Shown here: positions 1 to 9,229 of the stretch, one piece after another
Numbering within the stretch: position 1 is the first letter of the stretch
Layout: every line of letters begins with the position of its first letter
Assembly: GCA_017430675.1 (NCBI GenBank)
Contig: JAFRMM010000079.1
Span: 1 to 59,150, forward strand
Length of the DNA: 59,150 nt
DNA from: Prevotella sp.
Lineage (GTDB): Bacteria > Bacteroidota > Bacteroidia > Bacteroidales > Bacteroidaceae
Direction of reading: 5' to 3'
The notes under the pieces: model-generated
Databases searched by the model: none
Seen by the model: the letters and a program-made list of their open reading frames with translations, nothing else
What the model was told of the DNA's origin: nothing
Program-made: the position numbers and the translations under genes

Positions 1-439
1 CGTCTATTACAACAAGAAACCACCCATGCCCCACGACTATGTGGAGATGAGCGCCCGTCCGCTCTATGCGTTTGGCTACGGTCTGTCATACACCACTTTC
101 GAATACGGCAACCTCGACATCAAGGAGATTGGCGACACCAAATACCAGGTGACGCTCGACGTGACGAATACAGGACAGTATGACGGTGACGAGGTGGTAC
201 AACTCTATATCCACGACGAAGTGGCCTCCACGGCCCAGCCGCTGATGCAGTTGAAGAAGTTCGAGCGTGTCTTCATCCCCAAGGGTGAGACGCGTCAGGT
301 GACGTTCATCCTTGAGGCAGAAGACCTCTCTATCATCAATGCCGATATGCAGTGTGTCGTGGAACTTGGTGACTTCACCGTCATGATCGGCTCTTCCTCA
401 GACAATATCCTCCTGAAATCAACAATCACCGTAGAATAA
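1..439 (+). CDS. GH3 family glycoside hydrolase, C-terminal part (partial)
   Basis: The reading frame is open from base 2 to the stop at 437-439, so only the last ~145 residues are present and the start lies before the window. The segment RPLYAFGYGLSYTTF is the hallmark entry into the fibronectin-III-like C-terminal domain of GH3 beta-glucosidases/beta-xylosidases, and the following beta-rich stretch (VTNTGQYDGDEVVQLYIHD) belongs to the same domain. The catalytic domains are not in the window, so substrate cannot be called. The stop overlaps the start of the next gene (TAATG), which implies cotranscription and translational coupling with the alpha-mannosidase, as expected for a glycan-degradation locus. 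Confidence 0.9.
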   Translation, partial: VYYNKKPPMPHDYVEMSARPLYAFGYGLSYTTFEYGNLDIKEIGDTKYQVTLDVTNTGQYDGDEVVQLYIHDEVASTAQPLMQLKKFERVFIPKGETRQVTFILEAEDLSIINADMQCVVELGDFTVMIGSSSDNILLKSTITVE

Positions 440-2706
440 TGAGAAGACTTCTTTTACTATTCGCCATTCACTGTCCACTATCCGCTATGATGGCCCAGGA
501 GCCTATCGACTATGTCGATCCGTTTATCGGTACCACGAACTACAGCGTCTGCAACCCAGGAGCCATACTCCCCAACAGCATGATGTCCGTCGTGCCCTTC
601 AACGTGATGGGCAGCGACCTGAACCAGTACGACAAGGACAGCCGCTGGTGGTCGGCCCCCTACGAATATACCAACAAGTATTTCATAGGCTTTGCCCACG
701 TGACGCTCAGTGGTGTGGGCTGTCCAGAACTGGGTACCCTGCTGACGATGCCGACGACAGGCAGTCTCGATGTTGATTACCATCACTACGGTTCGGAATA
801 CAGCGATGAGCAAGCCACGCCAGGCTACTATGCCGTCAGGCTGACAAAATACGGCATCCAGTGCGAGGTGACGGCCACCCAGCGTACGTCAGCAGAGCGC
901 TACACCTTCCCCAAGGGCAAAGGACATATCCTGCTGAACCTCGGCAATGGTCTGACCAACGAGGTTGGCGGTATGGTGCGGCGCGTCAGCGATACGGAGA
1001 TCGAAGGCTACCGTCTGCTGGGCACCTTCTGCTATAATCCCCAGGCCGTCTTCCCCATCTACTTTGTGATGCGAGTCAGCAAACAGCCCCAGTCGGCAGG
1101 CTACTGGAAAAAGCAGCCTCCGATGGACGGGCCTGAGAAAGACTGGGATCCTGATAACGGCAGATACAAACTCTACACCACCTACGGTAAGGAACTGGCT
1201 GGCGACGATGTGGGCTACTACTTCAACTACGACTGTCAGGAGGGCGAGCAGATAGAGGTTCAGTTGGGCGTATCGTTCGTCAGCATCGCCAATGCCCGCG
1301 AGAACCTGAATGCGGAACAGCCTCGGTTCGCCTTTGAGGAGACCCGCCAGAAAGCCCGTCAGGAGTGGGCTTCGACCCTGAGCCGCATCACCGTCGAGGG
1401 AGGCACGGAGGCCCAGAAGCGGATGTTCTACACCGCCCTCTACCACACGCAGATCCATCCCAACATCCTCCAGGATGTCAACGGCCAGTACCCCCAGATG
1501 GAAGGTTTTGAAATTCTCAATATCCAATCTTCAGTCTTCAATGTCAAAAACCGCTACACCGTCTTCTCGCTCTGGGACACCTACCGTAACATGAGCCAGT
1601 TGATGACCCTGCTCTTTCCCGACAAGCAACTCGACATGGTGCGTTCGATGATCAGTATGTACAAGGAATGGGGCTGGATGCCCAAGTGGGAACTCTACGG
1701 ACGTGAGACGTGGACAATGGAGGGCGACCCTTCGATACCCGTTATTACGGACACCTGGTTGAAGGGCTTGCGCGACTTTGACATCGAGACCGCCTACGAG
1801 GCTTTCTACAAGTCGGCCACGCTGCCAGCCAAGGACAACAGGATGCGCCCCGACGTGGATAACTACTATCAGAGAGGCTATGTGCCCATGGGCGAATATG
1901 CGGCCGACATGTCTGGTGATAACTCCGTCTCCCACGCTCTGGAGTATTACATCGCTGATGCCTCACTGGCAAATCTCGCTGAGGCGCTCGGGAAAAAGGA
2001 AGACGCCAAGCGCTTCCGTCATCAGAGTCTCGGCTATCGCCACTACTACTCCAAGGAGTCGGGTACACTGCGCCCCATCAATCAGGACGGCACCTTCATC
2101 ACACCTTTCGATCCCAAGGACGGTGCCGACTTCTCGAATGCCCCAGGTTTCCATGAGGGCAGTGCCTGGAACTACACCTTCTACGTGCCTCACGACATCC
2201 CTGGTCTGGCTAAACTGATGGGAGGCAACAAGAAGTTCGTGGAGAAACTGCAGCGCGTGTTCGACGAAGGCCTCTACGACCCGGCCAACGAGCCGGATAT
2301 CGCTTACCCCTATCTCTTCACCTATTTCAAGGGCGAGGAATGGCGCACGCAGAAGACGGTACGCGAACAGATCGGGAAATACTACTCCGACAAGCCCAAG
2401 GGCATCCCAGGCAACGACGACTGCGGCACGATGTCCACATGGCTCATCTTCTCGATGATCGGCCTCTATCCCGACTGTCCGGGATCACCCTACTACGCGC
2501 TGACGACACCCGTCTTCGACAAGGTGACGCTCCACCTCGACAAGCGCTATTATCCCAAGGGCGACCTCGTCATCGAGGCTCCCCACGCCTCTGAAGGTTC
2601 AGGATACATCAAGCACATGACCTTAGGCAACAAGCCATTGAACCGCTATCGTATCTCGCACGATGAACTGGTTAATGGCGGCCATTTGACCATACTCATC
2701 GAATGA
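439..2706 (+). CDS. GH92 family alpha-mannosidase (secreted)
   Basis: The protein has 755 residues, a normal length for GH92 calcium-dependent exo-alpha-mannosidases that trim mannose from N-glycans or yeast mannan. The N-terminus is a short signal peptide ending near MMAQ; the mature protein starts with YVDPFIGTTNYSVCNPGA, the conserved GH92 opening. EGSAWNYTFYVPHD near residue 572 and GNDDCGTMSTWLIFSMIGLYPDCPG near residue 658 are the two family catalytic-domain motifs, the latter carrying the Asp residues linked to base catalysis. The start is fixed by the 1-nt overlap with the GH3 gene. Linkage specificity cannot be read from sequence alone. Likely periplasmic or surface-exposed. Confidence 0.95.
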   Translation: MRRLLLLFAIHCPLSAMMAQEPIDYVDPFIGTTNYSVCNPGAILPNSMMSVVPFNVMGSDLNQYDKDSRWWSAPYEYTNKYFIGFAHVTLSGVGCPELGTLLTMPTTGSLDVDYHHYGSEYSDEQATPGYYAVRLTKYGIQCEVTATQRTSAERYTFPKGKGHILLNLGNGLTNEVGGMVRRVSDTEIEGYRLLGTFCYNPQAVFPIYFVMRVSKQPQSAGYWKKQPPMDGPEKDWDPDNGRYKLYTTYGKELAGDDVGYYFNYDCQEGEQIEVQLGVSFVSIANARENLNAEQPRFAFEETRQKARQEWASTLSRITVEGGTEAQKRMFYTALYHTQIHPNILQDVNGQYPQMEGFEILNIQSSVFNVKNRYTVFSLWDTYRNMSQLMTLLFPDKQLDMVRSMISMYKEWGWMPKWELYGRETWTMEGDPSIPVITDTWLKGLRDFDIETAYEAFYKSATLPAKDNRMRPDVDNYYQRGYVPMGEYAADMSGDNSVSHALEYYIADASLANLAEALGKKEDAKRFRHQSLGYRHYYSKESGTLRPINQDGTFITPFDPKDGADFSNAPGFHEGSAWNYTFYVPHDIPGLAKLMGGNKKFVEKLQRVFDEGLYDPANEPDIAYPYLFTYFKGEEWRTQKTVREQIGKYYSDKPKGIPGNDDCGTMSTWLIFSMIGLYPDCPGSPYYALTTPVFDKVTLHLDKRYYPKGDLVIEAPHASEGSGYIKHMTLGNKPLNRYRISHDELVNGGHLTILIE

Positions 2707-2713
2707 TAACAGA

Positions 2714-3385
2714 ATGATGAAAAGACTATTAGAAGTATGCACAGGCAACCTGCAAAGTGTTGCCGAAGCCGTCAAAGGAGGAGCGGAGCGCATTGAACTA
2801 TGCTCAGCCCTCTCCCTTGACGGACTGACGCCCTCGCTGGGACTGCTCAAGACGGTGCGACACCTTTATCCTGCACTGAAGATCCACGTACTGATCCGTC
2901 CCCATGAAGGCGACTTCGTCTATACGGAGGAGGAAGTGCGCATCATGGCAGAGGATATCAAGGCCTCCCTACCCTATGCCGACGGCATCGTCATTGGAGC
3001 CCTCGACGCAGAAAGGAACATTGACATAGAGGCCACCCGACGATTGGTGGAAGCATCGGAAGACAAGCCCGTCACCTTTCATCGTGCCTTCGACGTCTGT
3101 CGTGACCCACTGACAGCCCTCGAACAGATCATCAACTCAGGCTGCCGCCGTATTCTCACCTCAGGGCAGCAACCCAAGGCAGAACAGGGCATCGACCTGC
3201 TGAAGCAGTTGCAGCAACAGGCTGGCGACCGTCTGATCATCCTGCCAGGTGGTGGTGTAAACGACAGAAATGCCCGTCTGATATTAGACCAGACGGGCTG
3301 TATGGAGATCCACGGTTCTTGCTCTGACGGTAGCGGCACCACCTCTGCTGAGAGTGTCAAGCGGATTCTCGCTACAATTTCCTGA
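2714..3385 (+). CDS. cutC: CutC family protein
   Basis: This 223-residue protein opens with LLEVCTGNLQSVAEAVKGGAERIELCSAL, the typical N-terminus of the CutC TIM-barrel family, and keeps IHVLIRPHEGDFVYTEEE and PVTFHRAFDVCRDP in order. CutC was named for copper homeostasis, but its biochemical role is unsettled. It is a little shorter than the E. coli protein (about 248 residues). It begins 7 nt after the alpha-mannosidase and is probably in the same transcript; this pairing with glycosidases is more likely chance operon membership than a shared pathway. The 3' end overlaps the convergent transglutaminase-like gene by 14 nt, with no terminator hairpin between them. Confidence 0.9.
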   Translation: MMKRLLEVCTGNLQSVAEAVKGGAERIELCSALSLDGLTPSLGLLKTVRHLYPALKIHVLIRPHEGDFVYTEEEVRIMAEDIKASLPYADGIVIGALDAERNIDIEATRRLVEASEDKPVTFHRAFDVCRDPLTALEQIINSGCRRILTSGQQPKAEQGIDLLKQLQQQAGDRLIILPGGGVNDRNARLILDQTGCMEIHGSCSDGSGTTSAESVKRILATIS

Positions 3386-5798
3386 TAATCTTCATCAACT
3401 GTTCACCCAGGTTGATGGTATAGCCCTGCTGGCAGAACACCACCCGATTAAAGGTGTCACATACCAGGAATATCGGCAATGAGGGACTTGTGAGTTTCAT
3501 CTGCTCACGTACCTCTTGACAGATACGTCCATCCACGTCCGTTCCCCAGACCACTGTCGAAGGCAGCATGGCACTGAATTCCTGATAGTTGAACCGCTGG
3601 GCCTCGTCCTCATTCTGGAAGATCAGCACCATCTTGCGCCCCCACTGCTCCATCTGCTCCTGATAGATGCTGATGTCGCGCAGGGCATGGTTCGTAGGTT
3701 CCTGGTTAGGTGCGACGATGCCCAGAATATAGAAGCCGCGCCCCGTGGTGGAAAGGATGCTCTTCTGAGTCTGAGAGGTATGGTCGAAATAGATGTCCTC
3801 CGCATTCAGCGACCCTATCACCTGTGGTTCTTCCTGATCCTCGCGCATGGTAAAATCCACGGTCGTAGGATCATCGACTGTAAAGCGCTCCAGATGCACC
3901 AGCACCTTCCCGCTGGCAAGGCGCGTACCCGTTGTCAGCAGGTAGTCGCCCTTCTCCAGTTCCACGCCATTCTGGAAGTCACGTTTCCACGTCGCCTCTT
4001 CCGCGTAGGTCAGCAACTGTGCTTCACCATCCACCAGTTTGCTCAGCGTGAAATGGATATAGTATTTCGGATCATCGTAATGCTCCACGGGCTGGTAGTT
4101 CAGCGTGAGTGCCGAGCGTGGTGCACTGGTTTCCGAACGCTTCTCGTAATCCACATCATACCATTCTCCGTCCTTATAATACTGCGGTTTGCCGTTTACC
4201 TCGTTGATACGGGCAGGGAAGCCCAGACTACGGGCGGCCGAGACGAAGAAGATGTTACGTCCCAGATCATCTGTCACCCTCTCGCGCCAGACGCTCATCG
4301 GCTGCATACGGAGTTGCTGGGGATTATGGTCACGGTCTATCTGCAGATGCTGCTGACACCAGACCACCAAGTCTGTCACCTGACGGATACCCTTCAGTTC
4401 CTGACGGAAGAAGGCTTTATAGGGTGTCAGCCACTCGTTCTCCACACGGGGTGAGAGCACATAGCGACAATAGATGTCCGACGTATCCGTCTGTTCCACT
4501 TCGTTGTCGAGCAACACCTCCAGTGAGACATCCCTCAGGTCTTTCTTCGAGATGACACCGAGCAGTCTCTCTGCCATCACCGGGTTCTTCGTCTGGGCAA
4601 GATACTGCTGGATGGTCTGGTGGTTGCCTCGCCAGTCTTCCACAGGCATCGTGGCCTCATAAGCCCGACGGATGGAGTCTTCCACGGCCAGCCTACGGTT
4701 GTTCTCCGCCCGCTGTCCTGCCGTCACCTCTGGCAATGACGCGCTGACGGGAGGAGGCACGATATCGATGTCCATGCTCTGTGGCAACGGCTTGCCGTCG
4801 AGCACCATCTCCACTTCCTGGTCTTTGCCGAAGGACACCTTCTGAATCTTCACCTTCCCGTCTTTCGATGCCCACAGGAGCATATCGCCACGACCTGCCG
4901 TCAGGAATGTCTCACCGTTGGCATCCGTCTGTTTCTTGGCCACTGTATAGAATTCCGCGTAGTTATAGAGTTTGAAGGCCACCTGAGCGCCCTCAACCGC
5001 CCTACCCTGTTCATCGACCACCCTGACATTGACTCTCGAGGTGGGGGCATAGTTGTCGATGACGTTGATTTCCGTATAGCAGGGCGTCCGGCTCATCACC
5101 TCCTCAGGACCATCATAGTCGCCAAAGACTTTGGTGTGCATCAGCATACCCCTGGAAGCACTCTCATTGAACCAGCCCAGATTCAATACCGGCTCTGGCT
5201 CACAGGCCCCCATGAAGTACCACCTGCCGTCAGCCCAGGCCTCCACCCAGGCGTGGTTATCGTCAGTATGCGCCCAACGGGGGGTATAGACCTGTCGCGC
5301 AGGGATGCCTACCGCCCTCAGGGCTGCAACGGTAAACGTCGATTGTTCGCCACACCGTCCGTAGGCCGTCTTCACAGAAGCCAGCGGACTACTCGTACGC
5401 GCATCGCTGGGCCGATAGGTCACATGCTCATGGCACCAGTGGTTCACCTCGAGGATGGCATCCTTCATCGACAGGTGGGCTACTCGCTGCTTGAGTTCGC
5501 CATAGAACACCTCACGGCTGTTGTCGAGATTCTCATTGTTCACTCGCACAGGCACCACAAAATGGCGGAACTCCCGTTCCGGAACCGTCTGGCCCCAGGG
5601 CATCTCCGTCCTCGCCTTCAACGACAGCGCCACGTTCTTCTCATAGAACGTCCGCGGATAATCCGTCTTGTCAGGCAGCGGCATATACTGATAGAGGAAT
5701 GACACATAGTCATCCAGCGTCTGTCCCTTGGCATCTATCGGCAGAAGCGCCATAAGGCCAACAGCCACACCTGCCATCCTTCTTATTATATGATTCAT
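3372..5798 (-). CDS. Secreted protein with transglutaminase-like domains and thioredoxin-like C-terminus
   Basis: 808 residues with an N-terminal signal peptide (about residues 1-25, ending ...DAKGQ). A transglutaminase-like core is centred on Cys in YGRCGEQSTF (about residue 150) and His in DDNHAWVEAW (about 179); the usual third-position Asp is not seen, the segment reading YFMGACEPE. A carboxypeptidase-regulatory-like beta domain follows (about 250-335), then a second, degenerate transglutaminase-like stretch (VWRERVTDDLGRNIFF...SLGFPARIN, about 505-550), and a C-terminal thioredoxin-like fold with no CXXC pair (about 690-808). Probably a periplasmic or surface cysteine-protease-like enzyme acting on peptides; substrate unknown. 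Last gene of the operon starting at 7407. Confidence 0.8.
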   Translation of the reverse strand: MNHIIRRMAGVAVGLMALLPIDAKGQTLDDYVSFLYQYMPLPDKTDYPRTFYEKNVALSLKARTEMPWGQTVPEREFRHFVVPVRVNNENLDNSREVFYGELKQRVAHLSMKDAILEVNHWCHEHVTYRPSDARTSSPLASVKTAYGRCGEQSTFTVAALRAVGIPARQVYTPRWAHTDDNHAWVEAWADGRWYFMGACEPEPVLNLGWFNESASRGMLMHTKVFGDYDGPEEVMSRTPCYTEINVIDNYAPTSRVNVRVVDEQGRAVEGAQVAFKLYNYAEFYTVAKKQTDANGETFLTAGRGDMLLWASKDGKVKIQKVSFGKDQEVEMVLDGKPLPQSMDIDIVPPPVSASLPEVTAGQRAENNRRLAVEDSIRRAYEATMPVEDWRGNHQTIQQYLAQTKNPVMAERLLGVISKKDLRDVSLEVLLDNEVEQTDTSDIYCRYVLSPRVENEWLTPYKAFFRQELKGIRQVTDLVVWCQQHLQIDRDHNPQQLRMQPMSVWRERVTDDLGRNIFFVSAARSLGFPARINEVNGKPQYYKDGEWYDVDYEKRSETSAPRSALTLNYQPVEHYDDPKYYIHFTLSKLVDGEAQLLTYAEEATWKRDFQNGVELEKGDYLLTTGTRLASGKVLVHLERFTVDDPTTVDFTMREDQEEPQVIGSLNAEDIYFDHTSQTQKSILSTTGRGFYILGIVAPNQEPTNHALRDISIYQEQMEQWGRKMVLIFQNEDEAQRFNYQEFSAMLPSTVVWGTDVDGRICQEVREQMKLTSPSLPIFLVCDTFNRVVFCQQGYTINLGEQLMKIIRKL

Positions 5799-5810
5799 CT
5801 TTATTGGGTT

Positions 5811-6653
5811 TTATAGTCCTCTCGCTTTCCAGATGCGGTCCTTGGCCGCATTGATCTCCTGAAACTTCTTCTCTGCTGCCTTGCGTACATCCTCACCCAA
5901 CGCAGCCACCTTGTCAGGATGATGCTCGAGGGCCAACTTACGGTAGGCCTTCTTCACCTCGGCATCGCTCGCATTCGGACTGATGCCCAGCACCTTATAG
6001 GCATCCTCCAGCGTGTTACCCTCCAAGTGGAGCATCGAATCCATCTCCGTCGCAGACATGCCGAGCCACTGGGCACACTCCTTCAGGGCCGTAATCTCAC
6101 TCTGAGGCACGCTGCCGTCGGCCTTTGCCACCATCACAAGGTAGTTGAGCAACTGGAGGCGCTGCGAATAGTCCATCTGACGGTTGATCTGCGCACAGCA
6201 GTCGCGGACGGTCTGCTTGAACTGAGTCCAGCCCTCGCGCTTCTGCTCGTCGAAGAGTTTGTTCAGAATCTCATTACCCTGCGAGACGGCATCGTTACCA
6301 AAGTTCTGGCGGAGCATCTGGCGCACCATCTCCATCTCCGAGTGCATCGCCTTGCCGTCGGCCTTGATGATATATGAGGAGAGCACGAGCAGCGAGAAGA
6401 GGAAACTGTTACGCTGTCCCTGCTGCATACGCTGGCGATAGGCCTGCTGATAGGCCTCACTGAAGTCGCGATACGTCTGCTGACGACTATTACCATGCTG
6501 CGATCCCGGGCCCCACGTGCCAGAGTTGTCTGACGTGTTCACCCCGTCGAGCATGGAGTCAAACAAAGAGCCGAGCAGATAGCCAGCCAGAGCCCCCAAC
6601 GGTCCTCCGGCCATCCATCCGACAAATCCTCCTATCCACTTTCCTGCTGCCAT
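5811..6653 (-). CDS. TerB-like/DnaJ-domain protein (DjlA-like)
   Basis: 280 residues from the ATG at 6653; a GTG one codon upstream is possible, but the ATG overlaps the stop of the NUDIX gene as TGATG, which favours it. The N-terminus is Gly/Ala-rich and hydrophobic ([21 protein letters not shown]), like the glycine-zipper membrane anchor of DjlA proteins. A TerB-like helical domain spans roughly residues 90-200, and a C-terminal J domain (about 215-280) carries the HPD motif in LEHHPDK. By family it is a membrane-tethered Hsp70 co-chaperone. TerB here is a structural label and does not imply tellurite resistance. Confidence 0.88.
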   Translation of the reverse strand: MAAGKWIGGFVGWMAGGPLGALAGYLLGSLFDSMLDGVNTSDNSGTWGPGSQHGNSRQQTYRDFSEAYQQAYRQRMQQGQRNSFLFSLLVLSSYIIKADGKAMHSEMEMVRQMLRQNFGNDAVSQGNEILNKLFDEQKREGWTQFKQTVRDCCAQINRQMDYSQRLQLLNYLVMVAKADGSVPQSEITALKECAQWLGMSATEMDSMLHLEGNTLEDAYKVLGISPNASDAEVKKAYRKLALEHHPDKVAALGEDVRKAAEKKFQEINAAKDRIWKARGL

Positions 6654-7162
6654 CACTGTTGTTTTAAAAAAAATTTCTGGAATTCGCTCTCGAAATTGGG
6701 GGTGAGAATGCCCTGACCCATGGCGGCACGGATATCCTCGACACGCCAGAAACGACCACCATCGAGTTCTGAGGCCGATGGGCTGACCGGGCCATCGTAA
6801 ACCGTCTTGTAGATATAGACATATTCACGCTCTCTGAGTCCTTCGAAGACATACTGTCCTACCCGCTCAGGCACGAAATCCGTGATGCCCAATTCCTCGC
6901 GCACCTCACGCACCAGAGCCGTCTCTGGCGTCTCACCGTAGTCGATATGCCCGCCTACGGACGTGTCCCATTTGCCTGGTTGGATATCCTTCCACTCGGG
7001 ACGCTTCTGCAGATAGACCTCGCCCCTGGAATTAAAGACATGAAGATGTACGACAGGATGCAGCAGACGCGACCCACTATGGCACTCGCCACGAGTGGCT
7101 GAGCCTATCACGCGCCCTTCCTCATCCACAAGGGGAAAGATCTCCTGACTGTTGTCTATCAC
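6653..7162 (-). CDS. NUDIX hydrolase
   Basis: 169 residues. A complete Nudix box (GX5EX7REUXEEXGU) is visible as [23 protein letters not shown], in the IPP-isomerase-like/YfcD-like arrangement with an upstream [16 protein letters not shown] strand. It should hydrolyse a nucleoside diphosphate linked to another group; the substrate cannot be predicted. The only usable start is GTG at 7162, preceded at very short spacing by AGAGG. It lies 5 nt after the GlsB-like gene and overlaps the TerB/DnaJ gene by 1 nt, so it is translated from the same mRNA. Confidence 0.88.
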   Translation of the reverse strand: MIDNSQEIFPLVDEEGRVIGSATRGECHSGSRLLHPVVHLHVFNSRGEVYLQKRPEWKDIQPGKWDTSVGGHIDYGETPETALVREVREELGITDFVPERVGQYVFEGLREREYVYIYKTVYDGPVSPSASELDGGRFWRVEDIRAAMGQGILTPNFESEFQKFFLKQQ

Positions 7163-7167
7163 AACCT

Positions 7168-7407
7168 CTATTTCTTAATCAGCGAGGCGATCCAGAGGAT
7201 AGCCACAGCACCGATGATGGCTGTGCCGAGTTGCCCCAAGAGCCCTCCCCAGGAGATGCCAAGCATATCAAACAGCCAGCCGCCGAGGACACCGCCAAAG
7301 AGACCAAGCACACAGTTCATAATGAGGCCGTAGCCGCCACCTTTCATCAACTTGCCAGCGCAGAAGCCAGCCAAACATCCAAGAAGGAGTGATAAAATAA
7401 TACCCAT
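7168..7407 (-). CDS. GlsB/YeaQ/YmgE family small membrane protein
   Basis: 79 residues with three hydrophobic, glycine-rich segments (ILSLLLGCLAGFCAGKLM, LIMNCVLGLFGGVLGGWLF, IIGAVAILWIASLI), the pattern of the transglycosylase-associated/GlsB family linked to envelope stress responses. It is the first gene after the promoter at 7437-7467, with a leader of only about 25 nt, and heads a four-gene operon. Its precise function in Bacteroidetes is not known. Confidence 0.88.
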   Translation of the reverse strand: MGIILSLLLGCLAGFCAGKLMKGGGYGLIMNCVLGLFGGVLGGWLFDMLGISWGGLLGQLGTAIIGAVAILWIASLIKK

Positions 7408-7436
7408 AGTTGTTTTGATTAATTGGTTTGATGATG

Positions 7437-7467
7437 CAAAGGTAAATAATTAATCTGAAAGCGCAAA
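7437..7467 (-). promoter_or_regulatory. Bacteroidetes-type promoter for the GlsB-NUDIX-TerB/DnaJ-transglutaminase operon
   Basis: On the minus strand a TTTG (-33 box, 7464-7467) is followed after exactly 19 nt by TACCTTTG (-7 box, 7437-7444). This matches the Bacteroidetes primary sigma factor consensus TTTG-N19-21-TAnnTTTG. Transcription should begin around 7430, about 25 nt before the ATG at 7407. Confidence 0.82.
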
Positions 7468-7475
7468 GGGAAAAA

Positions 7476-8456
7476 TCATTTTTTTCTTTCGGCGAGGTAC
7501 ATGCCTGTCAGGATGAGAAGAGTGCCGAGGAGGAACCAGGCGGTGATCTGTTCATGAAGCAGCCACCAGGCAAAGACGATGGTGGTGATAGGATTGAAAT
7601 ACACCCAATTGGTGGCGATGACGGCTCCCAGTTTGCTGATTACCCAGTTCCATGTCACATAACAGACCATCGAAGCGATGACTCCCAGGAAGAGCAGGTT
7701 CCACAGCACCTCAGGACGCAGCAGCACTTCCACCGACGGAAAGCCTGGCACGAAGAAGTAATAGGGAATGATGGTCAGGAGGCCGTAGAAGAACACCTTT
7801 CGCGTGATGAACAGTGAGGAGTAGCGCTCTGTGGCAGACTTCATGAGTAAAGAATAGACCGCCCAACAAAGACAGGCCGCAAAGGCCAGCATATCGCCAA
7901 GGGGTGAGAGATGGAGTACGAAATGACCGTTGAGCACCACCACTGCCATACCCAGACAGGCAATGACAGATCCCAAGGCCTGAATCCGTGAGATATGCTC
8001 CGAATGGCGATAGACTATGGCGAAGAGCAGCATCGCGAACAACGGACACGAACAGACGATCAGTGAGGTGTTCGTGGCTGTAGTATAGAGCATCGCCGCA
8101 TTCTCTGCCAGGAAATACACAGAACCGCCAGTGATGCCCAACACCACCATCAGGAGTTCATCGCGCCAGGAAGCAGAGAAGAGGCAGAAAGAGCCGTTCT
8201 TCAGACCACCCCTAACCCCTCCTGACTCAGGAGGGGAAGAAGATATCTTGTCACGCAGGATGGAGAAGGCCAGCAACAGGACATAGGCAATGGCAAAGCG
8301 CAGCGTAAAGATCTGCGCAGGCGAAAGACCGTTCTGGAGCAGCATCTTCGTAAAGACAAAGGTGCTGCCCCAGATGGCCACGGTGACGAAAGCCACCAGA
8401 TGATAGATATAGTTCCTACTCAAACGAATCTTCCTATTTCTTAATCTCGATGTCAC
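7476..8456 (-). CDS. EamA/DMT family transporter
   Basis: 326 residues with about ten hydrophobic helices and the EamA signature AIWGSTFVFTKMLL near the N-terminus and GVIASMVCYVTWNWVISKLG in the second repeat. The family exports amino acids and related metabolites. It starts at a GTG (8456) inside the last 23 nt of tyrA, the last gene of the Phe/Tyr operon, so an aromatic amino acid or intermediate is a reasonable but unproven substrate. A loop after the second helix (about residues 70-88) is an in-frame insertion, SSSPPESGGVRGGLKNG, encoded by a perfect DNA palindrome (8216-8236) and not expected in the family. Confidence 0.85.
   Translation of the reverse strand: MTSRLRNRKIRLSRNYIYHLVAFVTVAIWGSTFVFTKMLLQNGLSPAQIFTLRFAIAYVLLLAFSILRDKISSSPPESGGVRGGLKNGSFCLFSASWRDELLMVVLGITGGSVYFLAENAAMLYTTATNTSLIVCSCPLFAMLLFAIVYRHSEHISRIQALGSVIACLGMAVVVLNGHFVLHLSPLGDMLAFAACLCWAVYSLLMKSATERYSSLFITRKVFFYGLLTIIPYYFFVPGFPSVEVLLRPEVLWNLLFLGVIASMVCYVTWNWVISKLGAVIATNWVYFNPITTIVFAWWLLHEQITAWFLLGTLLILTGMYLAERKK
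8216..8236. repeat. Intragenic palindrome (10-bp arms)
   Basis: CCCCTCCTGA and its exact reverse complement TCAGGAGGGG flank a single central C, inside the EamA transporter gene. In frame it encodes Pro/Gly-rich residues in a cytoplasmic or periplasmic loop. It looks like a dispersed palindromic repeat that has entered the gene without breaking the frame. Confidence 0.7.
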
Positions 8457-9228
8457 GCTTCACGTTGTTGCGGATCTTCGTCAGATAGCCCTTCATGCCG
8501 TCAGCATCCTTCGTGTCAATAATCTCCAGCAGTTCCTTCAACTCCGTACGGATCTGAGACACCTGATCGTGGGTGTAGGGGTTGAAAAGGATTTCCTGTA
8601 AGAGGTAGTCGTCCTCATTGAGCACACCCTTGGCGATCTTCATGTGGCGCTTAAACGTCGTACCAGGGGCATCCTGATGCTTCATGACTGCCGCAAAGAC
8701 GAAGGTGGAGACAAAGGGGATACTCAAAGAGTAAGCCACTGTCTTATCATGCTCCTCGAAAGTGTATTCGTAGATGTTCAGGCCCAACTTCTGGTAGAGG
8801 TCCTTGAAGAAGATGCGCCCCATATAGTCGCCCTCGCTGATGATGATGGCATTCTCCTCGGAGAGTTGCTGCAGGTTGGCAAAGGTAGGACCAAACATCG
8901 GGTGGGTAGAGACAAAGCGCATACCCGTCGATTCGTAAAAGTCCTTCAAGTCTGTCTTCACGCTGGCAATATCGCTGATGATACACTCCTTGGGAAGATA
9001 GGGAATCACCTCCTTGAAAACGGGGATTGTGTATTTCAGCGTCACCGCATTGATCAGCAGTTCGGGCTTGAAGGCCTCGATCTCCTCGTAGGTGGTAAAG
9101 CGCTGGCAGTTGTAGGTAAACCGCATGCGCTTGGGGTCTTTCTCGAAGACTGCCACCTCATGCTCGAAACTCAGCAGGTCGATGAAGAAACTTCCCATCT
9201 TACCTGCACCCATCACTAGAATTTTCAT
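8434..9228 (-). CDS. tyrA: Prephenate dehydrogenase
   Basis: 264 residues. The N-terminus MKILVMGAGKMGSFF is a Rossmann NAD(P)-binding motif (GXGXXG at residues 7-12). VSTHPMFGPTFANLQQLS contains the HPMFGP segment typical of prephenate/arogenate dehydrogenases. It oxidatively decarboxylates prephenate to 4-hydroxyphenylpyruvate, the tyrosine branch. It starts 1 nt after the stop of the DAHP synthase-chorismate mutase gene. No ACT domain is fused, so feedback control by tyrosine would have to come from elsewhere, plausibly the transcription attenuator at the head of the operon. Confidence 0.92.
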   Translation of the reverse strand: MKILVMGAGKMGSFFIDLLSFEHEVAVFEKDPKRMRFTYNCQRFTTYEEIEAFKPELLINAVTLKYTIPVFKEVIPYLPKECIISDIASVKTDLKDFYESTGMRFVSTHPMFGPTFANLQQLSEENAIIISEGDYMGRIFFKDLYQKLGLNIYEYTFEEHDKTVAYSLSIPFVSTFVFAAVMKHQDAPGTTFKRHMKIAKGVLNEDDYLLQEILFNPYTHDQVSQIRTELKELLEIIDTKDADGMKGYLTKIRNNVKRDIEIKK

Positions 9229-9229
9229 A

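Noticed and set aside
5811..6653. Tellurite-resistance function from the TerB-like domain
   Set aside because: TerB-like folds are shared by DjlA co-chaperones; the J domain and glycine-rich N-terminus fit that family, and no other ter genes are present.
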